A stretch of DNA of 64,000 nucleotides from Amycolatopsis camponoti. GTDB taxonomy: Bacteria; Actinomycetota; Actinomycetes; Mycobacteriales; Pseudonocardiaceae. The notes beneath the pieces were generated by a model, which had not been told where the DNA came from, ran no database searches, and saw only the letters and a list, made by a program, of their open reading frames with translations. Location: contig NZ_CABVGP010000001.1 in the NCBI RefSeq assembly GCF_902497555.1, forward strand, positions 4,072,501 to 4,136,500, read 5' to 3'. Position numbers and translations under genes: made by a program. Below, one piece after another: positions 1 to 7,244 of the stretch. How positions within the stretch are numbered: the first letter of the stretch is position 1; the number at the start of each line of letters is the position of its first letter.

Positions 1-736
1 GCCCGATCCGCCCGGCCCAGCCTTCGGCCAGGGGCGTGACCTCCTCGTACGCGCCCAGCACGCTGCCGAGGTGCGGGCAGCCGAACAGGTGCAGCATGGC
101 CAGGTCCGTCTCGCGGTGCCCGCCGTGGGCGGCCGGGTCGATCAGCCACGCCTCGCGGCCGTCCCACAGGACGTTGCCGGTCCACAGGTCGCCGTGCAAC
201 CGGGCCGGCGGCTCGGCCGAGGCCGGGATGCGCTCGCACGCGCGCTCGAACAGCGTCACGTCGTCCGTGTCGAAAGTCCCCGCGTCGAACGCCCGCCGGA
301 CGTAGGGCAGCACGCGGTGCGCCGCGTACCAGGACGCCCAGTCCTCGCCGGGCACGTTCGCCATCGGTGCCCGGCCGATCCACGCGTCGGCGGGCCCGCC
401 CGGGGGAGCGGCGCCGAACGCCGGCGCCCCGGCCGCGTGCAGCCGAGCCAAGCCGCGCCCGAGCCGTTCGGCCGCCGGCGCCGAAGACCGGCCCGCGGTG
501 ACGCGCTCGACGACCAGCAGGTTCTCGTCGTGGCCGGCCACCGACGGCACCGGAACCGCCTTGGCCGAAGCCAGCCAGCGCAGGCCCGCCGCCTCGGCCG
601 CGATCGCGCCCGGTCCGTGCCCGCGCTTGACCACGACCACGCGGCCGTCGTCGAGGACGGCTTCACGAAGATCCCCCGCCATCGGACGCCACTCGGTGAC
701 GGAGTGCCCGGTGAGGCGGGCCATGGGCACGGTCAT
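1..736 (-). CDS. Fructosamine kinase family protein (3' end outside window)
   Basis: Reads from an ATG at 736 down to the window edge, so the C-terminus is missing. The protein has the protein-kinase-like fold of the fructosamine-3-kinase/aminoglycoside phosphotransferase group: an N-terminal lobe with VVVVKRGHG (ATP-lysine region), then the catalytic loop RLHGDLWTGNVLWDG and the metal-binding LIDPAAHGGHRETDLA. In this family HGDLW..N and DPA are typical of fructosamine/ketoamine kinases, which phosphorylate sugar adducts on proteins so that they fall off (deglycation). The start overlaps or lies close to the divergent MmcQ/YjbR gene. Substrate is inferred from family only. Confidence 0.85.
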   Translation of the reverse strand, partial: MTVPMARLTGHSVTEWRPMAGDLREAVLDDGRVVVVKRGHGPGAIAAEAAGLRWLASAKAVPVPSVAGHDENLLVVERVTAGRSSAPAAERLGRGLARLHAAGAPAFGAAPPGGPADAWIGRAPMANVPGEDWASWYAAHRVLPYVRRAFDAGTFDTDDVTLFERACERIPASAEPPARLHGDLWTGNVLWDGREAWLIDPAAHGGHRETDLAMLHLFGCPHLGSVLGAYEEVTPLAEGWAGRIG

Positions 737-770
737 GTCCCGCACGCTACCGGCGCGCTACGGTGGGCCG

Positions 771-1115
771 GTGCAGGACTTCGAACGGGTGCTCGGCGAG
801 CTGGCGGACGTCGAACGGTCCGAGGCCCGCGACTACTCGTCGTTCAGCGTGCGCGGCAAGCGGTTCGGGTACTACTGGCCGCGGACGCGGACCCTCGGCC
901 TGAAGCAGACGATCTCCGAGCAGCTCGCCCTGGTCTCCGAACGCCCCGACGTCTTCGAGGTGCAGTTCACCGCGGGCGGCTTCGGCTGGGTCGTCGTGTA
1001 CCTCGACGGCGTCGAGCCCGACGAGGTCGCCGAGCTGATCTACGAGGCCTGGCGGCTCTCGGCCCCGGAGGAGCTGGTCGCCGAGGTCCCCTTCACCAGG
1101 ATCGCCCGCGCGTAG
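771..1115 (+). CDS. MmcQ/YjbR family protein
   Basis: A protein of about 114 residues with the MmcQ/YjbR pattern: an N-terminal helix, the VRGKRFGYYW strand pair, and a C-terminal GGFGWVVVYLDG strand followed by an ELIYEAWRLSAPEEL helix. The family has a cytosolic alpha/beta fold related to DNA-binding MotA-like domains, but no agreed biochemical role. I chose the GTG at 771 because homology begins there. An ATG at 735 would add 12 residues and overlap the divergent kinase start. The 3' end overlaps the convergent acetyltransferase by about 76 bp, so one of the two termini may be over-extended. Confidence 0.75.
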   Translation: MQDFERVLGELADVERSEARDYSSFSVRGKRFGYYWPRTRTLGLKQTISEQLALVSERPDVFEVQFTAGGFGWVVVYLDGVEPDEVAELIYEAWRLSAPEELVAEVPFTRIARA

Positions 1116-1903
1116 AGCAGGTCGAAGCCCTGCCGTTGCACGTTCTCGTGCGACTTCGAGCCCGGTTGCGTCGTGACGACGGCGACGTCGCAGCCGGCCT
1201 CGGCCGCCGCCGCGAGCCGAGCGCGCAGGAGCGCCGTCTGCACCCCGCGACGGCGGTGGGCCGGCACGGTCGCCGCGCCGGTGAACTGCGCGATCCCGTC
1301 GGTGACGCGGAAGCTCGCGCCGCCGGCGAAATCGCCGCCGCGCCACGCGGCGTACCGGGTCACCCCGGCCATGTCCCGCATCGCGTTGACGACGGTCTCG
1401 CGCGGGAACTCCTCGTGCGATGGCAGGCCTTCGGTGTCGGCCACCGCGACGGCGTCGGCGACTTCGGACAGCCACCGCTCCAGCTCGTCGTCGCGGCTGA
1501 GCCGGACGTCGTCGGGGAAGTCAAAGCCGCCCGGCCGCCGGCCCAGCACGTTCTCGAACGACTCCAGCCGGTAGCCGCGCTGGGTGAAGAACACGCCCAG
1601 CGCGGAGTCGGCCAGCTCGCACAGCTCGACCTGCACCGGCGCGCCCAGCTCGGCGAACGCGGCTTCGACCTCGTCGAGCGAGGCGGCGGACGGCAGGCCG
1701 TCGAAGCCCAGTCCGATGATCTTGTTGAACGGCGAGTCCGCTTCGGCGAAGCTGGCGACGCCACCGGCGAACGGCCGCGCGAACCCGACCGCATCACCCC
1801 GGCGTGCCCGCGCGGCGTCGCTGCTTTCCGCCGTCAGCCGCGCCTCGGCACGTTCGATCCGCGCGGCCAGCGCGATGTCGCAGAAGAGTCGTTCCCCGCC
1901 CAT
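1040..1903 (-). CDS. GNAT family N-acetyltransferase
   Basis: A 287-residue cytosolic protein. The C-terminal half carries the GNAT acetyl-CoA motif: a beta strand (GIAQFTGAATVPAHRRRG) followed by VQTALLRARLAAAAEAGCDVAVVTTQPGSKSHENVQRQGF; V-P-A-H-R-R-R-G is the R/QxxGxG/A-type pyrophosphate loop. The N-terminal half is a second, degenerate GNAT-like domain, as in many two-domain actinobacterial acetyltransferases. Substrate is unknown. It overlaps the 3' end of the convergent MmcQ/YjbR gene. The ATG at 1903 gives a plausible N-terminus (MGGERLFCDI). Confidence 0.8.
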   Translation of the reverse strand: MGGERLFCDIALAARIERAEARLTAESSDAARARRGDAVGFARPFAGGVASFAEADSPFNKIIGLGFDGLPSAASLDEVEAAFAELGAPVQVELCELADSALGVFFTQRGYRLESFENVLGRRPGGFDFPDDVRLSRDDELERWLSEVADAVAVADTEGLPSHEEFPRETVVNAMRDMAGVTRYAAWRGGDFAGGASFRVTDGIAQFTGAATVPAHRRRGVQTALLRARLAAAAEAGCDVAVVTTQPGSKSHENVQRQGFDLLYARAILVKGTSATSSSGAESRQAS

Positions 1904-1944
1904 GCGCCCAGCGTGCCGGACGCAGGGGCGGGGAACCAACCGGT

Positions 1945-4029
1945 TTAGCCCTCGACGCGGTGCGAGGCCCAGAACGAGGTCAGGTCGGTCGACCCGGCCG
2001 CCGCCTGCGCCGCGGCCTTGAACTCGGCCGTCGTCGACACGCCGTACCAGTGCGACTGCGCGTACGACTTCAGCAGGTTCGCCATCGCCGTGTCGCCGAT
2101 CGTCCGCCGCAGGTCGTGCAGCGTGCACTTGCCGTAGTTGTAGACGACCGTCGAGTACCGGGACGAATGCGCGTCCCAGTAAGCCATCGAGTTGGTCAGC
2201 TTCTCCGCGCTCGACTGCCAGGTGATGCCGCAGCCGCTGCCGGTGATCCCGCGGTAGAGGTCGGTGGCGTAGTCGGTGAAGCTCTCGTCCAGCCACGGTG
2301 AGTTGTACTCGTCGTCGCCGACGATCCCGTAGAACCACTGGTGCGCCAGCTCGTGCGGGAGCGCCGTGGTCGACACGAGGTCGAGCACGAAGCCCGGGTA
2401 CTCCATGCCGCCGAACCAGAAGTTGTTGTCCAGCACCACGTCCACCTCGCCGTACGGGTAGTCGCCGAAGCGGCCCGAGTGGACGTCGATGGAGTCGGCG
2501 GCCAGGCTCAGCATCTGGTTGGCGCTGCTGGTGGAGATCCCGCTGACCGAGTACACGTTGACCCGCACGCCCTTGCCGGACGTCGTGGTGATCTTCGCGA
2601 ACGGCCCCGAAGCCCACGCGAAGTCACGCACCTTCGACGCGGTCGCGTGCGTGGTCGTCGTGGTGCCGCTGGTCGTCTCGGTCGACGAGCCGGTGGCCGG
2701 GGTCAGCAGGGACGTCGGGTGCACGAGCGTGACGTCGAAGTCGCCGATCACGGTGTAGAACGACTCGCCGTTGTTGGTGTAGGGGTCGAGGTGCCAGCCC
2801 GCGCCGTCGCGGACCGCGAGCACCGGCAGCGCGTTGCCGATCATGTTGTACGCGCCGTCGTGGCCGAACCGGTCGGCGCCGCTGGGCACGACGATGCTCA
2901 GGTCGAAGCCGATGGTCGCCGACTGGCCCTGGGCCAGCGGGCTCGGCAGCGTGACCTTCATGGCGGTGCAGTTGACGCTCAGCGCCGACGCCGTGCCGCC
3001 GGTGACGTTCGTGACCGTGATCGGCGTCGTCGGGCAGCTGCCGTGGTAGTTGTCCCACAGCCGCAGGTAGACCTCGGGCAGCGCGGACGCCGAGCCGTTG
3101 GTGAAGCTCACGCTCTGGTGGCCGGTCCACGTGGTGCCGGAGCTGTCCGACGTCAGGTTCACCGTGTAGGCGGGGTTGATCGGCGTGCGCGTCGAGTCCG
3201 CGGGCGCCGTCGTGATCGTCCAGGCGAACGTGGCGCTGCCGCTGTTGCCGGCCGGGTCCTTGGCCGTCACGGTCACCGACGACGTCCCGGCGGTGGTCGG
3301 GGTGCCGGTGATCTTGCCCGTGCTCGCGCCGATCGCCAGCCCGGCGGGCAGCCCGGTCGCGGTGTAGGTCAGGGCGTCGTTCTGCGGGTCGGTGGCCTGG
3401 ACCTGCACCGACACGGCCTGGCCGACGGCGCTCGACTGGGCGCCCGGCGAGGTCACGACCGGCGACTGCGGGTTGCTCGTGCCCGTCGTGGTCAGCGAGA
3501 AGTCGTCGAGGAGGAAGTTGGTCGCGAGGCTCGAGTCCTCGGCGCCGGTGATCTTGAGGGTGACGGTCTGGCCCAGGTAGCGCGACACGTCGACGGTGCG
3601 CTGGACGTACCCGGTGTTCTTGTCGAGGTTCGAGTAGCTCGCGAGGGTGTCGGTACCCGCCTGCACCGTCAGCTTGTCGTAGGCGGTGGAGGTCGTCGTC
3701 TCCTTGGTGTCGACGTGCGCCCACCACGACAGTGACGCCGAAGCGCAGCCGGCCGGGAGGGTCAGCGCCTGGGACAGGGTGTCGGTGTGCGTGCTGCCGT
3801 AGCCGTCCAGCCAGGCGTCCATCGTCCCGCCGTGCGCGGGCTCCGCCGTGGTGGCGGCGGAGATCACGCCACTGGTCTGGGTCCACGGGGCGGTACCGCT
3901 CTCGAACCCGCCGTTGCCGACGACCTGGTCACCGCAGACCGCGGCGGCCTCGGCCGGCGCGGCGACGACGACTGTGCCCAGCAGGCCCACGGCCACACTG
4001 AGCGCAGCAGAAAGCACCCTCGATCTCAT
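1945..4029 (-). CDS. Secreted M1-family zinc metallopeptidase with jelly-roll and Ig-like domains
   Basis: A 694-residue exported aminopeptidase-like protein. Residues 1-30 are a Sec signal peptide (MRSRVLSAALSVAVGLLG... ending AAPAEAAA). Residues about 35-170 look like a carbohydrate-binding jelly roll (GNGGFESGTAPWTQ...). Residues about 178-270 form a putative-Ig (He_PIG) domain (PQNDALTYTATGLPAGLAI). The rest is an M1 catalytic unit with GGMEYPG and the zinc site H559-E-L-A-H563 plus E582 in WLDESFTDYA, the expected 18-residue spacing of HEXXH-X18-E. It probably trims extracellular peptides. The ATG at 4029 is preceded by AAAGGA and gives a clean signal peptide. Confidence 0.9.
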   Translation of the reverse strand: MRSRVLSAALSVAVGLLGTVVVAAPAEAAAVCGDQVVGNGGFESGTAPWTQTSGVISAATTAEPAHGGTMDAWLDGYGSTHTDTLSQALTLPAGCASASLSWWAHVDTKETTTSTAYDKLTVQAGTDTLASYSNLDKNTGYVQRTVDVSRYLGQTVTLKITGAEDSSLATNFLLDDFSLTTTGTSNPQSPVVTSPGAQSSAVGQAVSVQVQATDPQNDALTYTATGLPAGLAIGASTGKITGTPTTAGTSSVTVTAKDPAGNSGSATFAWTITTAPADSTRTPINPAYTVNLTSDSSGTTWTGHQSVSFTNGSASALPEVYLRLWDNYHGSCPTTPITVTNVTGGTASALSVNCTAMKVTLPSPLAQGQSATIGFDLSIVVPSGADRFGHDGAYNMIGNALPVLAVRDGAGWHLDPYTNNGESFYTVIGDFDVTLVHPTSLLTPATGSSTETTSGTTTTTHATASKVRDFAWASGPFAKITTTSGKGVRVNVYSVSGISTSSANQMLSLAADSIDVHSGRFGDYPYGEVDVVLDNNFWFGGMEYPGFVLDLVSTTALPHELAHQWFYGIVGDDEYNSPWLDESFTDYATDLYRGITGSGCGITWQSSAEKLTNSMAYWDAHSSRYSTVVYNYGKCTLHDLRRTIGDTAMANLLKSYAQSHWYGVSTTAEFKAAAQAAAGSTDLTSFWASHRVEG

Positions 4030-4046
4030 GGGGGGAGTCCTTTCCC

Positions 4047-4065
4047 GGCCCCGCCCGTCGGGGCC
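4047..4065 (-). terminator. Hairpin between small membrane gene and M1 peptidase gene
   Basis: GGCCCCG and CGGGGCC form a 7-bp perfect stem with a 5-nt loop. It lies between the end of the small membrane gene (4125) and the peptidase start (4029), both on the minus strand. It could end the upstream transcript or be a 5'-UTR hairpin of the peptidase mRNA. There is no U tract, as is usual in high-GC actinomycetes. Confidence 0.4.
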
Positions 4066-4124
4066 AGGAGAAAGCTTCCGCCGCCACCGGGGCGGCAACA
4101 ACCCGCCATGAGTCGGGTTCCGCG

Positions 4125-4346
4125 TCAGGCCTGCTGGAGCACGTTGAGGAGGATGAAGAGGAGCACGAGCGCGCCGGCCACCGCGAGCAGGGCCGAAACC
4201 CCGGACCGGATCATCTCCCCGAACCCCTTGGCGGTGCGGGCCCGGTAGGCGGAGTAGTTGGCGCGGGCCTCGCGGGCGCTGTGGACGCGGCTGCCGACGA
4301 ACAGCCCGGCGCCCAGGGCGAGCAGAACGGCGAGGAAAACGGACAC
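4125..4346 (-). CDS. Small two-helix membrane protein
   Basis: A 73-residue protein with an N-terminal hydrophobic helix (VSVFLAVLLALGAGLFVGSRV), a short basic middle (HSAREARANYSAYRARTAKGF) and a second helix (ALLAVAGALVLLFILLNVL). I do not recognise a named family. The GTG at 4346 is preceded by AAAGGATCC at a good distance; the longer upstream reading has composition unlike a real N-terminus. Function unknown. Confidence 0.6.
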   Translation of the reverse strand: MSVFLAVLLALGAGLFVGSRVHSAREARANYSAYRARTAKGFGEMIRSGVSALLAVAGALVLLFILLNVLQQA

Positions 4347-4547
4347 GAGAGGATCCTTTCGGGGTTCGGGAACGAGGAACGGCCTCATTACTAGACCCGA
4401 CGGACGCGCCGCGCCATGGCTTTTGGCCAACTCGTTTCCGGGCCGGTCGGCCCTGGTGGGACGCACGTCCCGCGTTCCTCGGAAAGCGGTGGCGGTGAGC
4501 CGACGGTATCCGTGGTCCTCCGTGCCACGCAAGGAGTTTTCGGTGGC

Positions 4548-6119
4548 TCAGGCCTCGGTCGCGAGTCCTTTGTGTCGTTCCCGCAATTCGCGCTTCACGA
4601 TCTTTCCGCTGGGATTCTTGGGAAGCCGGTCCGTGAACACGACGTACTTGGGACATTTGTAACCGGCGAGGTGTGCCTTTGCGTGGTCGATCACTTGCGC
4701 AGCGTCGAGAACGACGCCTTCGCGGGGCACGACGGCCGCCGTCACCGCTTCGATCCAGTGTGGATGGCCGATCCCGAAGACGGCGACCTCGGCGACACCG
4801 TCGAGCAGGTACAACGCTTCTTCGACCTCGCGGCTCGCGACGTTCTCGCCGCCGGTCTTGATCATGTCCTTCTTGCGGTCCACGACGGACAGGTAACCGT
4901 CGTCGTCGACGACGCCGAGGTCGCCCGAGTGGAACCAGCCGGCGCGGAAGGCCTCGGCGGTCTTGGCGTCGTCGCGGTAGTAGCCGAGGGTGGCGTGCGG
5001 GCTCCGATGCACGATCTCGCCGATCTCGCCCGGCGCCACGGGATTGTCCTCGTCGTCGACGATGCGCGTCTCGACGTTGAGCGAGGGCCGTCCCGCCGAG
5101 CCGGCGCGGTCGAGCTGTTCGTGCGGGCGCAGGATCGTGGCCAGCGGCGCCATCTCCGTCTGGCCGTAGAAGTTCCACAGCTCGACGCCGGGCAGGCGGC
5201 GGCGCAGCTCGCGCAGGACCTCGACCGGCATCGCGGACGCGCCGTAGTACCCCTTGCGCAGGCTGGACAGGTCGGTGCGGTCGAAGTTTTCGTGGCGCAG
5301 CAGGGAGATCCACACCGTCGGCGGCGCGAACAGCTTCGTCGCGCGCTCGCGCTCGACGGCGGCGAGCAGCGCGGCGGGCTCCGGACCGGGCAGGATCACG
5401 CTGGTCGCGCCGAGGTAGACGTCGACGGAGAAGAAGCAGTCCAGCTGGGCGCAGTGGTAGAGCGGCAGCGAGTGCACCTCGACGTCGTCGGCGCTCATGC
5501 CGCCGTCGATGACGCACGAGACGTACTGCGCGATGAGCGACCGGCTCGACAGGAGCACACCCTTGGGCCGCGACTCGGTGCCCGAGGTGTACATGATCCG
5601 CAGCGGGTCGTCGTCGGCGACGAGGACGCCGGGTGCGGTGTCGTCCCCTTCGGACAGCCAGGGCCCGATGTCCTCCCACGTACCGCCGCCGCTCTTCGGG
5701 ATGCGGCCGCGGACGACGTCGCCCAGGTCCGCCAGCTCGAGGGCCTCGGCGGCGGTCGGTTCGAGGGCGTCTTCGGCGACGAACGCCGTGACCTCGGCGT
5801 GGCGGAGGATGTAGGCGATCTCGTCGGCGCCGAGCATGAAGTTGACCGGCACGAGGAGGACGCCGAGCTTGGCGGTGGCGAACGCGAGAACGCCGTACTG
5901 GAAGCAGTTGTGGCTCAGCAGCGCGAGCCGGTCACCCTTGCGCAGGCCGCGGGCGGCGAGGGCGTGGGCACAGCGGTTGGCGGCGGCCTCGAACTCGGCG
6001 AAAGTCAGCTTCGCGCTCCCGTCGACGACGGCGAGCTTGTCCGGCAGCCGCAAGGCGGTCCGGCGGAGCAGATCGCCGAGCGAGTGCTGCCGGGCGCGGT
6101 CGACGAGGTGCTGATCCAT
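4548..6119 (-). CDS. AMP-forming acyl-CoA synthetase (FadD-like)
   Basis: A 523-residue ANL-superfamily enzyme that activates a carboxylic acid to acyl-AMP and then acyl-CoA. Visible motifs in order: the AMP-binding P-loop MYTSGTESRPKGV (about residue 180), FYGQTEMAP (about 315), GWFHSGDLGVVDDDGYLSVVDRKKDMIKTGGENV (about 400-430), and the C-terminal catalytic lysine in PKNPSGKIVKREL (about 505). Length and motifs match fatty-acyl-CoA synthetases of actinomycetes. The substrate cannot be read from sequence; medium- or long-chain fatty acid is most likely. It is monocistronic, with a gap of about 200 bp to the small membrane gene downstream. Confidence 0.9.
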   Translation of the reverse strand: MDQHLVDRARQHSLGDLLRRTALRLPDKLAVVDGSAKLTFAEFEAAANRCAHALAARGLRKGDRLALLSHNCFQYGVLAFATAKLGVLLVPVNFMLGADEIAYILRHAEVTAFVAEDALEPTAAEALELADLGDVVRGRIPKSGGGTWEDIGPWLSEGDDTAPGVLVADDDPLRIMYTSGTESRPKGVLLSSRSLIAQYVSCVIDGGMSADDVEVHSLPLYHCAQLDCFFSVDVYLGATSVILPGPEPAALLAAVERERATKLFAPPTVWISLLRHENFDRTDLSSLRKGYYGASAMPVEVLRELRRRLPGVELWNFYGQTEMAPLATILRPHEQLDRAGSAGRPSLNVETRIVDDEDNPVAPGEIGEIVHRSPHATLGYYRDDAKTAEAFRAGWFHSGDLGVVDDDGYLSVVDRKKDMIKTGGENVASREVEEALYLLDGVAEVAVFGIGHPHWIEAVTAAVVPREGVVLDAAQVIDHAKAHLAGYKCPKYVVFTDRLPKNPSGKIVKRELRERHKGLATEA

Positions 6120-6169
6120 CCCGGCAGTCTCGGCCGCACCACGGCGGTGCGCAAGCCACGGCAGACCGC

Positions 6170-6760
6170 TCAGCGGGCGCTGTCGTCGATCTGCACGGGG
6201 TAGCCGGCGCGCAGGACGGCGATCGTGGCGGGCGGGGTCAGCACCGGGACGGTTCCTGCCGTGGGCAGCTGCTGTTTCCGGCCGTAGCCCGCCGTCGTCC
6301 AGGCGGTGAGGTGCCCGTCGACCTTGAGCTCGGGGTGCTCGCCGCGCAGCACGAAGACGCCGTCCGGGAGATCGGCCCAGTCCCGTTCGTGGAGGCGTCT
6401 CGCGTGGGTGCCGCGGACCAGTCGCTCGGAGTGCAGCCGCCGGTTCATCGCGGTCGCCGAAGGCGTGCCGGGCCAGGCGTCGCGGTAGGCGTCGTAGGCG
6501 GGCCGGCGGCACTCGCCGCAGGGCCGGTGCCCGGCGGCGAACGAGACGGCCTCGTCGTGGAAGTACAGGTGCGTGTAGCGGTGGGGGAGCCACTGCTCGC
6601 GCCACCGGTTCTTGAACGTGAGTGCGCAGGTGATCCACAGGTCGCCGCCGTGGAAGCGGACGATCTCGTGGCCGCGGTGCAGGACGCCCCGGTTGCCGGT
6701 CCAGGCGCCGCGCAGCGGGATGTCGACGATGTCGCCGGTGGGGGTCACGCGGTTGCGCAC
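6170..6760 (-). CDS. Conserved hypothetical protein with HRPCGECRR motif
   Basis: A protein of about 196 residues that I cannot assign to a named family. It has an N-terminal beta-rich part (RGAWTGNRGVLHRGHEIVRFHGGDLWITC), a conserved-looking GHRPCGECRRPAYDAYRDAW segment reminiscent of a Cys-pair metal site, and a C-terminal VFVLRGEHPELKVDGHLTAWTTAGYG region. No signal peptide or membrane segment. The GTG at 6760 (VRNRVTPTGD) is taken as the start; the track to 6802 adds an unlikely basic-proline leader. It is divergent from the DUF488 gene 56 bp away, so the two may share a promoter region. Confidence 0.65.
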   Translation of the reverse strand: MRNRVTPTGDIVDIPLRGAWTGNRGVLHRGHEIVRFHGGDLWITCALTFKNRWREQWLPHRYTHLYFHDEAVSFAAGHRPCGECRRPAYDAYRDAWPGTPSATAMNRRLHSERLVRGTHARRLHERDWADLPDGVFVLRGEHPELKVDGHLTAWTTAGYGRKQQLPTAGTVPVLTPPATIAVLRAGYPVQIDDSAR

Positions 6761-6816
6761 CGGCGGCCTCGCTTTCCGGAGTGGCGGTCCGCGCGGACGC
6801 ACCGCAGAATGCGCGC

Positions 6817-7182
6817 ATGCAGCCGACGGTCGTCCGGGTGGCGCGCGTGGCCGACCCGGCCGGGCCCGCCGACGGCGTCCGCGTGCTCGTGGAGCGGCTC
6901 TGGCCGCGCGGTACCGCCCGCACGGCCGTGGTCCTGGACGGCTGGTACCGCGGACTGGCCCCGTCCGACGAGCTGCGCACGTGGTACGGCCACGATCCTT
7001 CGCGGTTCGCGGAGTTCGCCGAGCGCTACCGGGCAGAGCTGCGCGAGACCGACCGCGCGGCGGCCCTGGATCGGCTGCGCGAGCTGGCGGCCGGGGGACC
7101 GGTCACGTTGCTGACGGCGAGCGGGTCCCCGGCGATCAGCCAGGCGGCCGTTTTGGCGGAAGTTCTCACCGGCGAGGGGTGA
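6817..7182 (+). CDS. DUF488 family protein
   Basis: A 121-residue cytosolic protein with the DUF488 signature: the ADGVRVLVERLWPRG segment near the N-terminus, the LRTWYGHDPSRFAEFAERYRAEL helix and a C-terminal VTLLTAS strand. Members are widespread, small, and of unknown function, sometimes annotated as uroporphyrin-III C-methyltransferase-like. The ATG at 6817 starts directly at the conserved region. The gene stands alone between a divergent hypothetical gene and a convergent GH2 gene. Confidence 0.85.
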   Translation: MQPTVVRVARVADPAGPADGVRVLVERLWPRGTARTAVVLDGWYRGLAPSDELRTWYGHDPSRFAEFAERYRAELRETDRAAALDRLRELAAGGPVTLLTASGSPAISQAAVLAEVLTGEG

Positions 7183-7244
7183 CGTCGCGGGCGGGGTCGG
7201 CGAGCTGGCGAAGATCGAATCCGCCACCCCGCGAACATGGCCCT

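Noticed and set aside
71..1948. 625-residue plus-strand reading frame
   Set aside because: Composition (Arg/Ala/Gly-rich, few hydrophobic runs) and the presence of well-supported genes in other frames show it is a shadow of the kinase and acetyltransferase genes.
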